Under the pieces are notes generated by a model. The model saw only the letters and a program-made list of their open reading frames with translations. It was not told the DNA's origin and did no database searches. A stretch of 64,000 nt of DNA, taken from NCBI GenBank assembly GCA_963774415.1, contig CAVZEU010000004.1:186001-250000 (forward strand), written 5' to 3'. This DNA comes from SZUA-36 sp963774415 (lineage in GTDB: Bacteria > Pseudomonadota > Gammaproteobacteria > Xanthomonadales > SZUA-36). The position numbers were made by a program, and so were the translations under genes. Shown here piece by piece: positions 24,235 through 34,206 of this stretch (within the stretch, counting starts at the first letter, position 1; each line of letters opens with the position of its first letter).

Positions 24235-24697
24235 CGGGCGGCAACAGGCCTATCTCGACGCCATGGGCATCACGACCTGGGTGCTGCGGGTCCAGGGACC
24301 ACCGGAACAGGCGCTCGCGAAGACGGCGCCGGCCTTGAAGCTCGGACCCGGCAACGGCGGCACGCTGCTGGTGTGCGCCACCGGTGCGGAGGCCGCCGGC
24401 AGCCTCGCCAGCGACATCGGCCGTGCGCTGAGCGGCGTGCCCGTGTGGGCCTGGCCGGCCGAGGTCGAAGCCGGCTCGGTGACACTGGAGCAGGCGGTCA
24501 GCGAGCGGCTGTTCACCAGCGTGGTGATTTTCGGTGCGGAGCTGGCGGCAACGTTGTTTCCCGGCGGTGTGCCCGGTGGCGTGCAAACGGCGAGCCTGGT
24601 GCAACTGCCTTCGATACCGGTTCTGGAGCAGGACGGGCAGGCGCGGCGCGGCCTCTGGCTGGAACTGTGCCGATGCGGCATCATGGGCACAGCATGA
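24218..24697 (+). CDS. holD: Putative DNA polymerase III psi subunit (HolD-like)
   Basis: A 159-residue protein directly upstream of rimI, the E. coli holD position. The N-terminal RQQAYLDAMGITTWVLR resembles the chi-binding segment of HolD (LQQLGITQWSLRRP). The C-terminal LPSIPVLEQDGQARRGLWLE resembles SPALTDLRANPTARAALWQQ. The middle is poorly conserved, as usual for psi. Psi joins chi (gene at 28208) to the clamp loader. The start is ambiguous: ATG 24218 overlaps pssA, and ATG 24227 is possible. It overlaps the rimI start by 4 bp. Confidence 0.68.
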   Translation: MTGMLDGRQQAYLDAMGITTWVLRVQGPPEQALAKTAPALKLGPGNGGTLLVCATGAEAAGSLASDIGRALSGVPVWAWPAEVEAGSVTLEQAVSERLFTSVVIFGAELAATLFPGGVPGGVQTASLVQLPSIPVLEQDGQARRGLWLELCRCGIMGTA

Positions 24698-25158
24698 GCG
24701 CCAATGCCAAAACACTGCATGCCGTTATACGGCGCCTGAATCTCGGCGACGTCGAACGGATGCTGGCTATCGAACGCGCGGCCTACCCGTTCCCCTGGTC
24801 GCGGGAAATACTGAGGGATTGCATCAGGGCCGGCTACGCCTGTTTCGGCCTGCAATTGGGCGGCGACCTTGCCGGCTACAGCATTTTCAACTGGGCGGCG
24901 GGGGAGGCCCACCTGCTCAACCTGTGCGTACACCCCGATTGGCAGGGGCAGGGCTACGGGCGCATGCTGCTGGAATTTTCGATCGGGCACGTGGCCCGCC
25001 TCGAGACCGAGGCGATGTATCTCGAGGTCAGGACCAGCAATCCGCAGGCATTCGAACTCTATGCCAGCAGGGGCTTCCGCCAGATCGGCCGGCGGCCGGG
25101 TTATTACAAGGCCGAGAACGGGCGCGAGGACGCCATCGTCATGCGCCTGGAGTTGTAG
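24694..25158 (+). CDS. rimI: Ribosomal protein bS18 alanine N-acetyltransferase
   Basis: A 154-residue GNAT acetyltransferase that acetylates the N-terminal Ala of ribosomal protein S18. The acetyl-CoA loop HPDWQGQGYGRMLLEF is intact. AAYPFPWSREILRDC is the RimI-typical substrate segment, and EVRTSNPQAFELYASRGFRQIGRRPGYY is the family C-terminal part. The start overlaps the holD-like stop (ATGA). The TAG stop (25156-25158) is also the first three bases of element A4. Confidence 0.93.
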   Translation: MSANAKTLHAVIRRLNLGDVERMLAIERAAYPFPWSREILRDCIRAGYACFGLQLGGDLAGYSIFNWAAGEAHLLNLCVHPDWQGQGYGRMLLEFSIGHVARLETEAMYLEVRTSNPQAFELYASRGFRQIGRRPGYYKAENGREDAIVMRLEL

Positions 25159-25408
25159 TCTGCATGTAGCACCCATCCGCCGCGAGCCTGTAGATTTTTT
25201 CTGAACGGCTGGCGGTGACAGTGAATTCCCAAAAAAAGTACACCACGTAACGTGGCTCGCGGACTATCCTGGCCCTGGCTTGCCCAGCCACGCCTGAACT
25301 TGAGCTTCCTTCGATCCATAGCGTTGGCTATGAATCTCACTCCAGCCCGGCGTTCAGACGCACCTGTGCTGCGCCAACATCCAGGATTCGGGTGCAACAT
25401 GCAGACTG
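25156..25408. mobile_element. Family A inverted-repeat element, copy A4
   Basis: A 253-bp element with 19-bp near-perfect terminal repeats (left TAGTCTGCATGTAGCACCC at 25156; right arm 25390-25408, two mismatches). Internal pairs: CCGCGAGCC (25180) with GGCTCGCGG (25254); ATCCTGG (25266) with CCAGGAT (25381); CTGAAC (25294) with GTTCAG (25352); and an apical CCATAGC-GTTG-GCTATG hairpin. It lies between convergent rimI and valS. Confidence 0.82.
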
Positions 25409-25442
25409 GGAGCATTGCACCCGTTGAAGTCGGCGGCAGGTT

Positions 25443-28193
25443 TTAGGGACGCAGGCTTTCCAGTTTGTGGATCTGCTCGGTCAATCCCTCGACCTTGGCC
25501 TGGTGGCTGACCAGCCTTTCCCGCTCCTGCGCGACCACGGCGGCCGGGGCATTATCGACGAAGCGGCTGTTTCCGAGCTTGGCCTCGGAGCGTTTCAGGT
25601 CGGCCAATTCACGCTGCATCTGCTTGTTGAGGCGCGCCAGTTCGTCCTTGATGTCGACCAGGCCCTGCAGCGATACCAGCACCTTCAGGTCCGCCACCAG
25701 GGCAACGGCGTATTGCGCCGTATCCACGTCGTCGTCGAGCCATTGGCAGGAACGGATTTTACCAAGGCCCTCGAGCAAGAGGCTGAAGCGCTGCTGCCGC
25801 TCACGGTCGGGGCTGCTGCCGCCCTGGAAAGCCAGGTCGAGCGGTTTGCCGGGCGCCACGTTCAGCTCGGCGCGGATGTTGCGGATGCTCTGCAGCACCT
25901 GCTGCAACCATTTTATGTCTGCCTCGGCCTCGGGGTCGGGCTCGCCGGCTGCCGGGTATGGCTGCAACATGATGCTGTCGCCGTCGATCGCCAGCGGTGT
26001 TTTCAGACGCTGCCAGATGTCCTCGCTGATGAACGGCGTGAAGGGGTGCAGCGCCCGCAGGCTGGTTTCCAGTACGTGCAGCAACGTGTAGCGCGTGGCA
26101 TTCCGGGCCTCGGCGTCGCCTGACTGCAGGACCGGCTTGGACAATTCCAGGTACCAGTCGCAATATTCGTTCCAGATGAATTCGTACAGGCACTGGGCCG
26201 CCAGGTCGAAGCGGTAGTCCCCGATGTGACCGCGCACGGCCGTGATCGTGCGGTTCATGCTGGAAACGATCCAGCGGTCGGCGACCGAGCCGGGCGGCAC
26301 CGGGCGGATGTCATAATCGGCGACGCTGAGCAGCACGTAGCGCGCGGCGTTCCAGAGTTTGTTGCAGAAATTCCTGCTGCCCTCGATCCGGCCGAGGTCG
26401 AAGCGGATGTCCCGGCCATTGGTCGCGAGCGTGGCGAAGGTAAATCGCAGGGCGTCGCAACCGTAGGCCGGTATGCCGTCCGGGAAGTCTTCGCGCGTCG
26501 CTTTCTCGATGGCGGGGGCCATCTGCGGCTGCATCAGGCCGGTCGTGCGCTTTTTGACCAGCGGCTCGAGTTCGATGCCGTCGATCAGGTCCAGCGGGTC
26601 GAGCACGTTGCCTTTCGACTTGGACATCTTCTGCCCGTGCGCATCGCGTATCAGGCCATGGATGTAGACCTCGCGAAAGGGCACGTCGCCCATGAACTTC
26701 AGGCCCATCATGAGCATCCGTGCGACCCAGAAGAAGATGATGTCGAAGCCGGTGACGAGCACATTGGTCGGATAATAGGTCTCCAGGCGGGCGTTCTGCC
26801 GCGGCCAGCCGAGGGTCGTGAACGGCCACAGGGCGGACGAAAACCAGGTATCCAGCACGTCGTCGTCGCGCCGCAGCGGCACGTCCGGCCCGAGGCCGCC
26901 GCGGGCGCGCGCGTCGGCTTCATCGACGCCGACGTGGATATTGCCGTCATCGTCGTACCAGGCCGGGATGCGGTGGCCCCACCACAACTGCCGCGAAATG
27001 CACCAATCCTCGATGCGGTGCATCCAGTCGAAATAGGTCTTGGTCCAGTTATCGGGCACAAAACGGGTCCGGCCCGCCTCGACCGCCTCGATGGCGGGTT
27101 TGGCGAGCGGTGCAATTTTCACGTACCACTGGTCGGTCAGGTACGGTTCGACGACCGCCCCGGACCGGTCGCCGCGCGGGATCATCATCGTGTGGTGCTC
27201 GGTTTTCTCCAGCAGGCCGTTGTGTTCCAGGGCCGCGACGATGCGTTCGCGAGCTTCGAAGCGGTCGAGCCCGCGGTACGCCTCGGGCACCGTGTCGTTG
27301 AGGCTGGCATCGTCGTTGAGGACATTGATCAGCGGCAGTTCGTGGCGCTTGCCGATCTCGTAATCGTTGAAATCATGGGCGGGCGTGATCTTGACACAGC
27401 CGGAGCCGAATTCCGCGTCGACGTATTCGTCCGCGATGACCGGGATCGTGCGGCCGGTCAGCGGCAATTCCAGCTCGAGCCCGACCAGGTCGGTGTAACG
27501 TTCGTCTCCCGGGTTGACCGCCACCGCGCTGTCGCCCAACAGGGTTTCGGGCCGCGTGGTGGCGACGACGACGTAACCCCTGCCGTCGACACGCGGGTAG
27601 CGGATGTGCCACAGGTGCCCGTTTTCCTCCTCGGACAATACTTCCAGGTCGGACAGCGCGGTGTGCAGCACCGGGTCCCAGTTGACCAGCCGCTTGCCCC
27701 GGTATATCAGCTTCTCATGGTAGAGCTCGACGAAGACCTTGGTGACGGCGGCGGACCGCTCCTCGTCCATCGTGAAGCAATCGTGCTCCCAGTCCACCGA
27801 GGCGCCGAGGCGCCGCATCTGCCGCGCGATCGTGCCGCCGGAGCTGTTCTTCCAGTCCCAGACGGCCTCGACGAATTTTTCCCGTCCCAGGTCGCGCCTC
27901 GATTTGCCCGCCGCGGCCAATTGCCGCTCGACCACCATCTGGGTGGCGATGCCGGCGTGGTCCATGCCCGACTGCCACAGCGCCGAGTCACCCAGCATGC
28001 GGTGGTAGCGGGTCAAAAGGTCCATGATCGTGTCCTGGAAGGCGTGGCCCATATGCAGGCTCCCGGTCACGTTGGGCGGCGGCAGCATGATGCAATAGGG
28101 CCGTTCCCCGGGCCTGGGTGCGAAATACCCGGCCTGTTCCCACTCGGCGTACCAGCGGTCCTCGATGGCGCCAGGTTGATAGTTTCTTTCCAT
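25443..28193 (-). CDS. valS: Valyl-tRNA synthetase
   Basis: A 916-residue class Ia synthetase charging tRNA-Val. HIGH is in PPNVTGSLHMGHAF (residues 38-51); the CP1 editing domain (VVATTRPETLLGDSAVAVNP) removes Thr-tRNA-Val; KMSKS is in GQKMSKSKGNVLDPLDLIDG. A C-terminal coiled coil (ELARLNKQMQRELADLKRSE) is the usual tRNA-binding arm. It follows holC by 14 bp, as in the E. coli pepA-holC-valS neighbourhood. Convergent with rimI across element A4. Confidence 0.97.
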   Translation of the reverse strand: MERNYQPGAIEDRWYAEWEQAGYFAPRPGERPYCIMLPPPNVTGSLHMGHAFQDTIMDLLTRYHRMLGDSALWQSGMDHAGIATQMVVERQLAAAGKSRRDLGREKFVEAVWDWKNSSGGTIARQMRRLGASVDWEHDCFTMDEERSAAVTKVFVELYHEKLIYRGKRLVNWDPVLHTALSDLEVLSEEENGHLWHIRYPRVDGRGYVVVATTRPETLLGDSAVAVNPGDERYTDLVGLELELPLTGRTIPVIADEYVDAEFGSGCVKITPAHDFNDYEIGKRHELPLINVLNDDASLNDTVPEAYRGLDRFEARERIVAALEHNGLLEKTEHHTMMIPRGDRSGAVVEPYLTDQWYVKIAPLAKPAIEAVEAGRTRFVPDNWTKTYFDWMHRIEDWCISRQLWWGHRIPAWYDDDGNIHVGVDEADARARGGLGPDVPLRRDDDVLDTWFSSALWPFTTLGWPRQNARLETYYPTNVLVTGFDIIFFWVARMLMMGLKFMGDVPFREVYIHGLIRDAHGQKMSKSKGNVLDPLDLIDGIELEPLVKKRTTGLMQPQMAPAIEKATREDFPDGIPAYGCDALRFTFATLATNGRDIRFDLGRIEGSRNFCNKLWNAARYVLLSVADYDIRPVPPGSVADRWIVSSMNRTITAVRGHIGDYRFDLAAQCLYEFIWNEYCDWYLELSKPVLQSGDAEARNATRYTLLHVLETSLRALHPFTPFISEDIWQRLKTPLAIDGDSIMLQPYPAAGEPDPEAEADIKWLQQVLQSIRNIRAELNVAPGKPLDLAFQGGSSPDRERQQRFSLLLEGLGKIRSCQWLDDDVDTAQYAVALVADLKVLVSLQGLVDIKDELARLNKQMQRELADLKRSEAKLGNSRFVDNAPAAVVAQERERLVSHQAKVEGLTEQIHKLESLRP

Positions 28194-28207
28194 TATTCTC
28201 GATCTTG

Positions 28208-28651
28208 CTAGTCGACGTCGTTGGTCCGGGGGGTCAGGCCCAGGCCCCGATAGTATCTGTATTTTGCCCTGGACGCCCGGCGCTCGTCCTCGGCGAACGG
28301 GACAATTTCCAGCACCCGCCTGAACTTCCCGGGCTCGGGAATCGGATCGTGACCAAGGTTAATGACCACGTCGGCCGGGTTCAAGTCCGCCAACGGGCCG
28401 ATGTTGACGGCGGCCCTGGCCGCGTTTTCGTCCGTGCTGCTGGCGTGCGGCAGGAAACGGCCGGGCGGATATTCCCACATGAAGCGATCCAGCGCTGCGG
28501 CGTCGCGCACCGAAGCGCAGACGACGAAGGCCTTCCAGCCCTGTTCCCAGGCCATCAGGGCCAGCCGACAGGCTTGCTCGCTGCCCCCGGCCGAGCTGTT
28601 TTCCAGCACGTAAAAATCCACCTGGCATCTGTCGCTGTCTGCGGCCGGCAA
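28208..28651 (-). CDS. holC: DNA polymerase III chi subunit
   Basis: A 147-residue chi subunit, which links the clamp loader to single-strand-binding protein. Features are VDFYVLENSSAGGSEQACRL, KAFVVCASVRDAAALDRFMW, GRFLPHASS and PADVVINLGHDPIPEPGKFR, as in HolC. It starts with TTG 28651; AAGGAGAAG lies about 9 nt upstream, which supports this rare start. Located between pepA and valS, the standard place. Its partner psi is the HolD-like protein at 24218. Confidence 0.92.
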   Translation of the reverse strand: MPAADSDRCQVDFYVLENSSAGGSEQACRLALMAWEQGWKAFVVCASVRDAAALDRFMWEYPPGRFLPHASSTDENAARAAVNIGPLADLNPADVVINLGHDPIPEPGKFRRVLEIVPFAEDERRASRAKYRYYRGLGLTPRTNDVD

Positions 28652-28774
28652 AGAACACTTCTCCTTGGGGTCAACGGCCCCCGTTTATCCAATTTGCCGC
28701 CTCGCCGGGCGCCGCCACGCGCGGCCGGTGTGCGGCCGCGCCCAGGATCGCGGTGTCGGCCGCTATCGCCGGTC

Positions 28775-30262
<1,488 letters not shown>

Positions 30263-30364
30263 TTCCGGGTTCCTCCTTGAAAGTCCCAACCCCAAAAACA
30301 GTTTAGCACTGCCAGCGCAATGCGGCGTAATCGGTGGCGTGCTCGGGCAAGCGCAAGGTGTTTG

Positions 30365-30398
30365 GCCGCCAGGCTGTTACAGCCTGTGCCGAGGCGGC
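30365..30398. other. Imperfect palindrome in the pepA-lptF gap
   Basis: The 355-bp gap 30263-30617 holds the divergent pepA and lptF promoters. The only structure I see in it is GCCGCC-AGGCTG-tta-CAGCCT-gtgccga-GGCGGC at 30365-30398. I could not fix -35/-10 boxes. Confidence 0.4.
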
Positions 30399-30617
30399 AC
30401 CGCCGGGCGGGTGAGCGCCACGCCTGCGGTCGCGCGAGCCCGCCTGTAAGCGCACTGCTGCGTCGAGCTGCCTGAAAAGGACGGGCCATTCCCGGCGAGC
30501 CCCGCCTTGCATTGCAGTTACCGGTGGACTCTGAAAGTGCCACTAATTACGATGCACCACACGACCCATGCAAGCGAATCGCGCATTGTACATCGAATCA
30601 ACCACGAAGAAATCAGT

Positions 30618-31700
30618 TTGAGCATACTGCAGAAATATGTTTTGAGGGAGTGGTTTTGGGCCACGCTGGCTGTAAGCGTGTTGCTGCTGGTCGTGCTCAT
30701 GGGCGCCTATATGGGCAATCTCGTCAACGACATCGCCGACGGCAGGATGCCGGCCGGCCTTTTGGGTACGCTGTTGCTCCTGCACCTGCCTTCGCTCCTC
30801 AACACCATACTGCCGCTGGCCGGATTCATAGCGGTGCTGTGGGTCCTGGGCCGCCTCTACGGCGACCAGGAAATGGCCGTCATGCGGTCCAGCGGCTTTG
30901 GCTGGAAAAAGCTGTTGTGGCCCCTGCTGAATCTGACCTTGCCGCTGGCGGCGGTGTTGTTGGTTCTCGGCCTGGACGTGACCCCGACGGCGGCCAGGAT
31001 GGCGGAACGACAACTCGAACTGGCCTTCCGTTCGGCGACATTGTGGGGTCTGCAGCCGGGCAAGTTTCACGTCCTGAAGCATGGCGACCTGGTGGTGTAC
31101 GCCGGCTCGGTCGATGCCGACGGCAGGACCTTGAGGAACATCTTCATCAAGCAGCGGCGGCAGGGCCGGGAGCAGGTTTGGGTGGCGGAGAAAGGGCAGT
31201 ACTGGGTGGACCAGGAGTCGGGCGGGCATTTCCTGAGCCTGGAACAGGGCAAGGTGACGGACATGGCGCGTAACCGGCCCGACGTGCGCGTACTCGATTT
31301 CGAACGCAACGACCTGCGGCTGCCCCAACCCGAGTACCGCCAGGACGGCGATGCCGTTTCCCATGCGCCGTCGCTGCAGTTGCTTCGCGACGGCGACCCG
31401 CACGCCTTCGCCGAATTCCAATGGCGGATTTCTCCGGCCATCTCGGCCATGGTCCTCGCCCTGCTGGCCATCCCGCTGGCCCATTCCGAGCCGCGCGAAG
31501 GCAGGGGCGTGCGTATCGTGCTGGGGGTGCTGGTCTACCTGCTCTACGGCAACATCCTGTTCCTGTGCAGGTCCTGGGTTGCGGAGGGTGTCGTGCCGGC
31601 CGCCATCGGCATCTGGTGGGTCCACCTGGCGTTTCTCATCCTGGCCTTTGCCTGGATCCGGAAGCAGGGCCGCTTTGCCGGCCAAAGGGCGGCCGCATGA
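30618..31700 (+). CDS. lptF: LPS export permease LptF
   Basis: A 360-residue inner-membrane subunit of the LptB2FG transporter, which extracts lipopolysaccharide from the membrane. Three N-terminal helices (starting LQKYVLREWFWATLAVSVLL) precede the periplasmic jellyroll (about 120-260: FHVLKHGDLVVYAGSVDADG, QYWVDQESGGHFL), and three more helices follow. TTG 30618 gives a length close to E. coli LptF; the frame is open upstream with ATG at 30552, so the start is uncertain. The stop overlaps lptG (ATGA). Confidence 0.9.
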   Translation: MSILQKYVLREWFWATLAVSVLLLVVLMGAYMGNLVNDIADGRMPAGLLGTLLLLHLPSLLNTILPLAGFIAVLWVLGRLYGDQEMAVMRSSGFGWKKLLWPLLNLTLPLAAVLLVLGLDVTPTAARMAERQLELAFRSATLWGLQPGKFHVLKHGDLVVYAGSVDADGRTLRNIFIKQRRQGREQVWVAEKGQYWVDQESGGHFLSLEQGKVTDMARNRPDVRVLDFERNDLRLPQPEYRQDGDAVSHAPSLQLLRDGDPHAFAEFQWRISPAISAMVLALLAIPLAHSEPREGRGVRIVLGVLVYLLYGNILFLCRSWVAEGVVPAAIGIWWVHLAFLILAFAWIRKQGRFAGQRAAA

Positions 31701-32782
31701 TCAAGCGGGTGGACCGTTATATCGGCAGGGTCGCGGGCCTGGGTGTCCTGTTTGTCTGGTTCAGCATGACATTACTGCTGATGATGTTTACGTTGCTGGG
31801 CCAGTTGCGCGACGCCACCGCCACCTATGACACCAGCGACGTGCTGTGGTACGTGCTGCAGACCGGCCCCAGGACGGCTTACGAGGTCTTCCCGATATCC
31901 GCCCTGCTCGGATCCCTGCTGGGGATCGGCGCGCTTGCCAGCGCCAACGAACTGGTCGCGTTCCGCACCGCCGGCGTTTCCCGTTTGCGGCTGGCCGCGG
32001 CGGGGCTCGCCGGCGTGCTGCTGTTCACGATTCCGGTGATGGCTATCGGCGAATGGATCGTACCCGGTATCGAGCAACAGGCGCGCGCTTTCAGGATCAG
32101 CCAGTTGGCCGGCCAGTTGATCATCGGCGGCCCGACCGGCATGTGGATGCGCGACGGGGACGAGATCGTCAACATACGGCGGCCGCTGATGACCGTCGGG
32201 CGCAGCGGCCAGTCGATCAGTTTCCAGGACATAGAAATCTATGCGTTCGACCCGTCCGAGAAACTGCAGCAGGTGACGCGCGCCAGGCGCGCCTACTTCG
32301 ATGACGGGCGCTGGACGCTCGAAGGGGTTGCGGAGGTCGATATCGGTCCTGACCGGGTTACGACTTCGCGGCTCAAACAGCGCCCCTGGCAAACCAGCGT
32401 CAAGCCGGGGTTGCTCGCCTCGGCGGTAAGCCGGCCGAGTTACCTGTCGCTGCGCGTGTTATGGGACCAGCTCCATTATCTCGAACGCAACGGCCTGGAC
32501 GACAGCCTCTACCGTTCGGCCTTCTGGGAGAAGATCGTTTACCCGCTGACCGTCTTGGCCCTGGTGCTGGCCGGCATGCCGCTGGTGTTCGGTAGTGCGC
32601 GCTTCATGAACCTGGGTATGCGCCTGTTTGCGGGCATGGCGCTGGGGGGTGTTTTTCTGCTGATCAACGGCACCGCGCAGAACCTGGCTGCCGCCTATTC
32701 CCTGCCCATCGCTCTGAGCACGGTAACGCCTTCGTTCTTGCTCGCGGCGGTGGCGGTGCTGTTGCTGCGCCGGTCCACGTAG
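31697..32782 (+). CDS. lptG: LPS export permease LptG
   Basis: A 361-residue partner of LptF with the same 3+3 transmembrane plan around a periplasmic jellyroll. N-terminal IKRVDRYIGRVAGLGVLFVWF and the cytosolic coupling segment ELVAFRTAGVSRLRL are typical. The C-terminal helices include LTVLALVLAGMPLVFGSARFMNLG. It starts 4 bp inside lptF, indicating coupled, stoichiometric expression. A 46-bp gap separates it from the convergent RDD gene. Confidence 0.94.
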   Translation: MIKRVDRYIGRVAGLGVLFVWFSMTLLLMMFTLLGQLRDATATYDTSDVLWYVLQTGPRTAYEVFPISALLGSLLGIGALASANELVAFRTAGVSRLRLAAAGLAGVLLFTIPVMAIGEWIVPGIEQQARAFRISQLAGQLIIGGPTGMWMRDGDEIVNIRRPLMTVGRSGQSISFQDIEIYAFDPSEKLQQVTRARRAYFDDGRWTLEGVAEVDIGPDRVTTSRLKQRPWQTSVKPGLLASAVSRPSYLSLRVLWDQLHYLERNGLDDSLYRSAFWEKIVYPLTVLALVLAGMPLVFGSARFMNLGMRLFAGMALGGVFLLINGTAQNLAAAYSLPIALSTVTPSFLLAAVAVLLLRRST

Positions 32783-32828
32783 CCTGCGGGCCGGCGCAGC
32801 CGCAGCGGCGGTCGGCGAGCCCCTGGGC

Positions 32829-33263
32829 TCAGGCCCTGATCAGCACCGCGCCGGCGGCCAGGTCATGCCAGGCCCGGTTTTTTTCATCCAGCAGTGACCA
32901 GGCGAACCCGCCGCCGGCGAGGCCGAGCGAGAAGACAGCGACGCAAAAGCGGATCAGGCACTGTCCCCAGGAGAGGTTTTGGCCTTTTTCGTTGACCAGT
33001 TTCAGCTGCCAGGCGCGCATGCCGACGGTCATGCCGGCATAGTGCCAGCAGGCGCCGAAATAGAAAAACGTCACCAGCAGCAGGTAGGCGGTGAAGCCCC
33101 AATCGCGGAAGGCGACCTTGCCGGCGCCGCCCAGCGGCAGCGCGACCGCGGCGGCGATCATCAACAGGCCGAGCAGGACCACGCTGTCGTAGACCAGGCT
33201 CAGGAAGCGGCGCGTTAAAGAACCATACCGAGGCGCTTCGCTGTCAGTATGCGTCGGGCTCAT
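32829..33263 (-). CDS. RDD family membrane protein
   Basis: A 144-residue inner-membrane protein with the RDD pattern: SLTRRFLSLVYDSVVLLGLL near the N-terminus (Arg and Asp-Ser in place of the strict R-D-D), a second helix (FTAYLLLVTFFYFGACWHYAGMTVG) and a third after GQCLIRFCVAVFSLGLAGGG. It ends with KNRAWHDLAAGAVLI, the conserved W-HD segment. Function unclear; some RDD proteins act in Na+/H+ exchange. Convergent with lptG. Confidence 0.85.
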   Translation of the reverse strand: MSPTHTDSEAPRYGSLTRRFLSLVYDSVVLLGLLMIAAAVALPLGGAGKVAFRDWGFTAYLLLVTFFYFGACWHYAGMTVGMRAWQLKLVNEKGQNLSWGQCLIRFCVAVFSLGLAGGGFAWSLLDEKNRAWHDLAAGAVLIRA

Positions 33264-33438
33264 TACCGAATTCTAGCACTCCCCGAAAGTATTGAAACGG
33301 GCGGCGAATTCTGGCAATTACATCCATGTTTCGGTTATCCTGAGCCGTCTTATCGAGGGGGTGGCGGCAACCCGCCACTGGGAACTTTTTCTGCGTCCGC
33401 GTGATGCAGAAACTATCCGCAAACAGGTTTATTCGAAA

Positions 33439-34206
33439 ATGTCTCTACGCAAAACAACAGGTCACATGTTCATCGCCATGTCAGCCATGCTGCTGCTGCC
33501 GGCGACCAATGCGCAGGTGCTGGGTGCGACGGTCAATACGGAAACCGCGATTAACCAGGCTGCCGCCCAATCGCAGAAGCGGGTGTCGAACCTCGCCCAG
33601 CAAACCTCTGATTTGCTGGCCGAGTACCGCAACGTCGTGCGTCAAACCGACAGCCTGAAAATCTACAACGAAAATCTCGAGAAAATCGTCAAGGACCAGC
33701 GCGCCGAGGTCGTTTCGATCAATAAGCAGCTCGCCGGACTGGAAGAGACCAACCGCGGGATCGTGCCGTTGATGCTCGAGATGATCGACACACTGGGGAA
33801 GATCGTTGAAAGCGACATCCCTTTCCGGCTCGAGGAACGGCGTGCCCGCGTGCAGCGTTTGCGTGACATGATGGACCAGGCGGACGTCACCGCCTCGGAA
33901 AAGTACCGCCGGGTGATGGAAGCCTACCAGGGTGAACTCGAATACGGGCGCACGACCGAAGCCTATTCCGCGGTATTGCCCACGAGCGGTCAGACGGTCG
34001 AGTTTCTGCGCGTTGGGCGCACGCTGCTGATCTACCAGACCAGCGACCAGGCGACAACGGGCTGGTTCAACCCGACCACGCGCAAATTCGAGGAACTGCC
34101 GGAACGGTTCCGGCTGCAGGTCAAGGAAGGCCTCGCTATCGCCAGAAACGAGAAAGCCCCGGACCTGGTGGTGATGCCGGTGCCCGGACCGGAGGTGGCG
34201 CAATGA
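33439..34206 (+). CDS. DUF3450 periplasmic protein of a TonB system
   Basis: A 255-residue precursor with a signal peptide (MFIAMSAMLLLPATNAQ). A long coiled coil follows (about 40-110: KRVSNLAQQTSDLLAEYRNV, EKIVKDQRAEVVSINKQLAG), then a small C-terminal domain (RTLLIYQTSDQATTGWFNPT). DUF3450 proteins accompany TtpC-type TonB systems, as in Vibrio TonB2 clusters. Starts at ATG 33439, and its stop overlaps the TtpC-like start. First gene of a six-gene operon. Confidence 0.88.
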   Translation: MSLRKTTGHMFIAMSAMLLLPATNAQVLGATVNTETAINQAAAQSQKRVSNLAQQTSDLLAEYRNVVRQTDSLKIYNENLEKIVKDQRAEVVSINKQLAGLEETNRGIVPLMLEMIDTLGKIVESDIPFRLEERRARVQRLRDMMDQADVTASEKYRRVMEAYQGELEYGRTTEAYSAVLPTSGQTVEFLRVGRTLLIYQTSDQATTGWFNPTTRKFEELPERFRLQVKEGLAIARNEKAPDLVVMPVPGPEVAQ

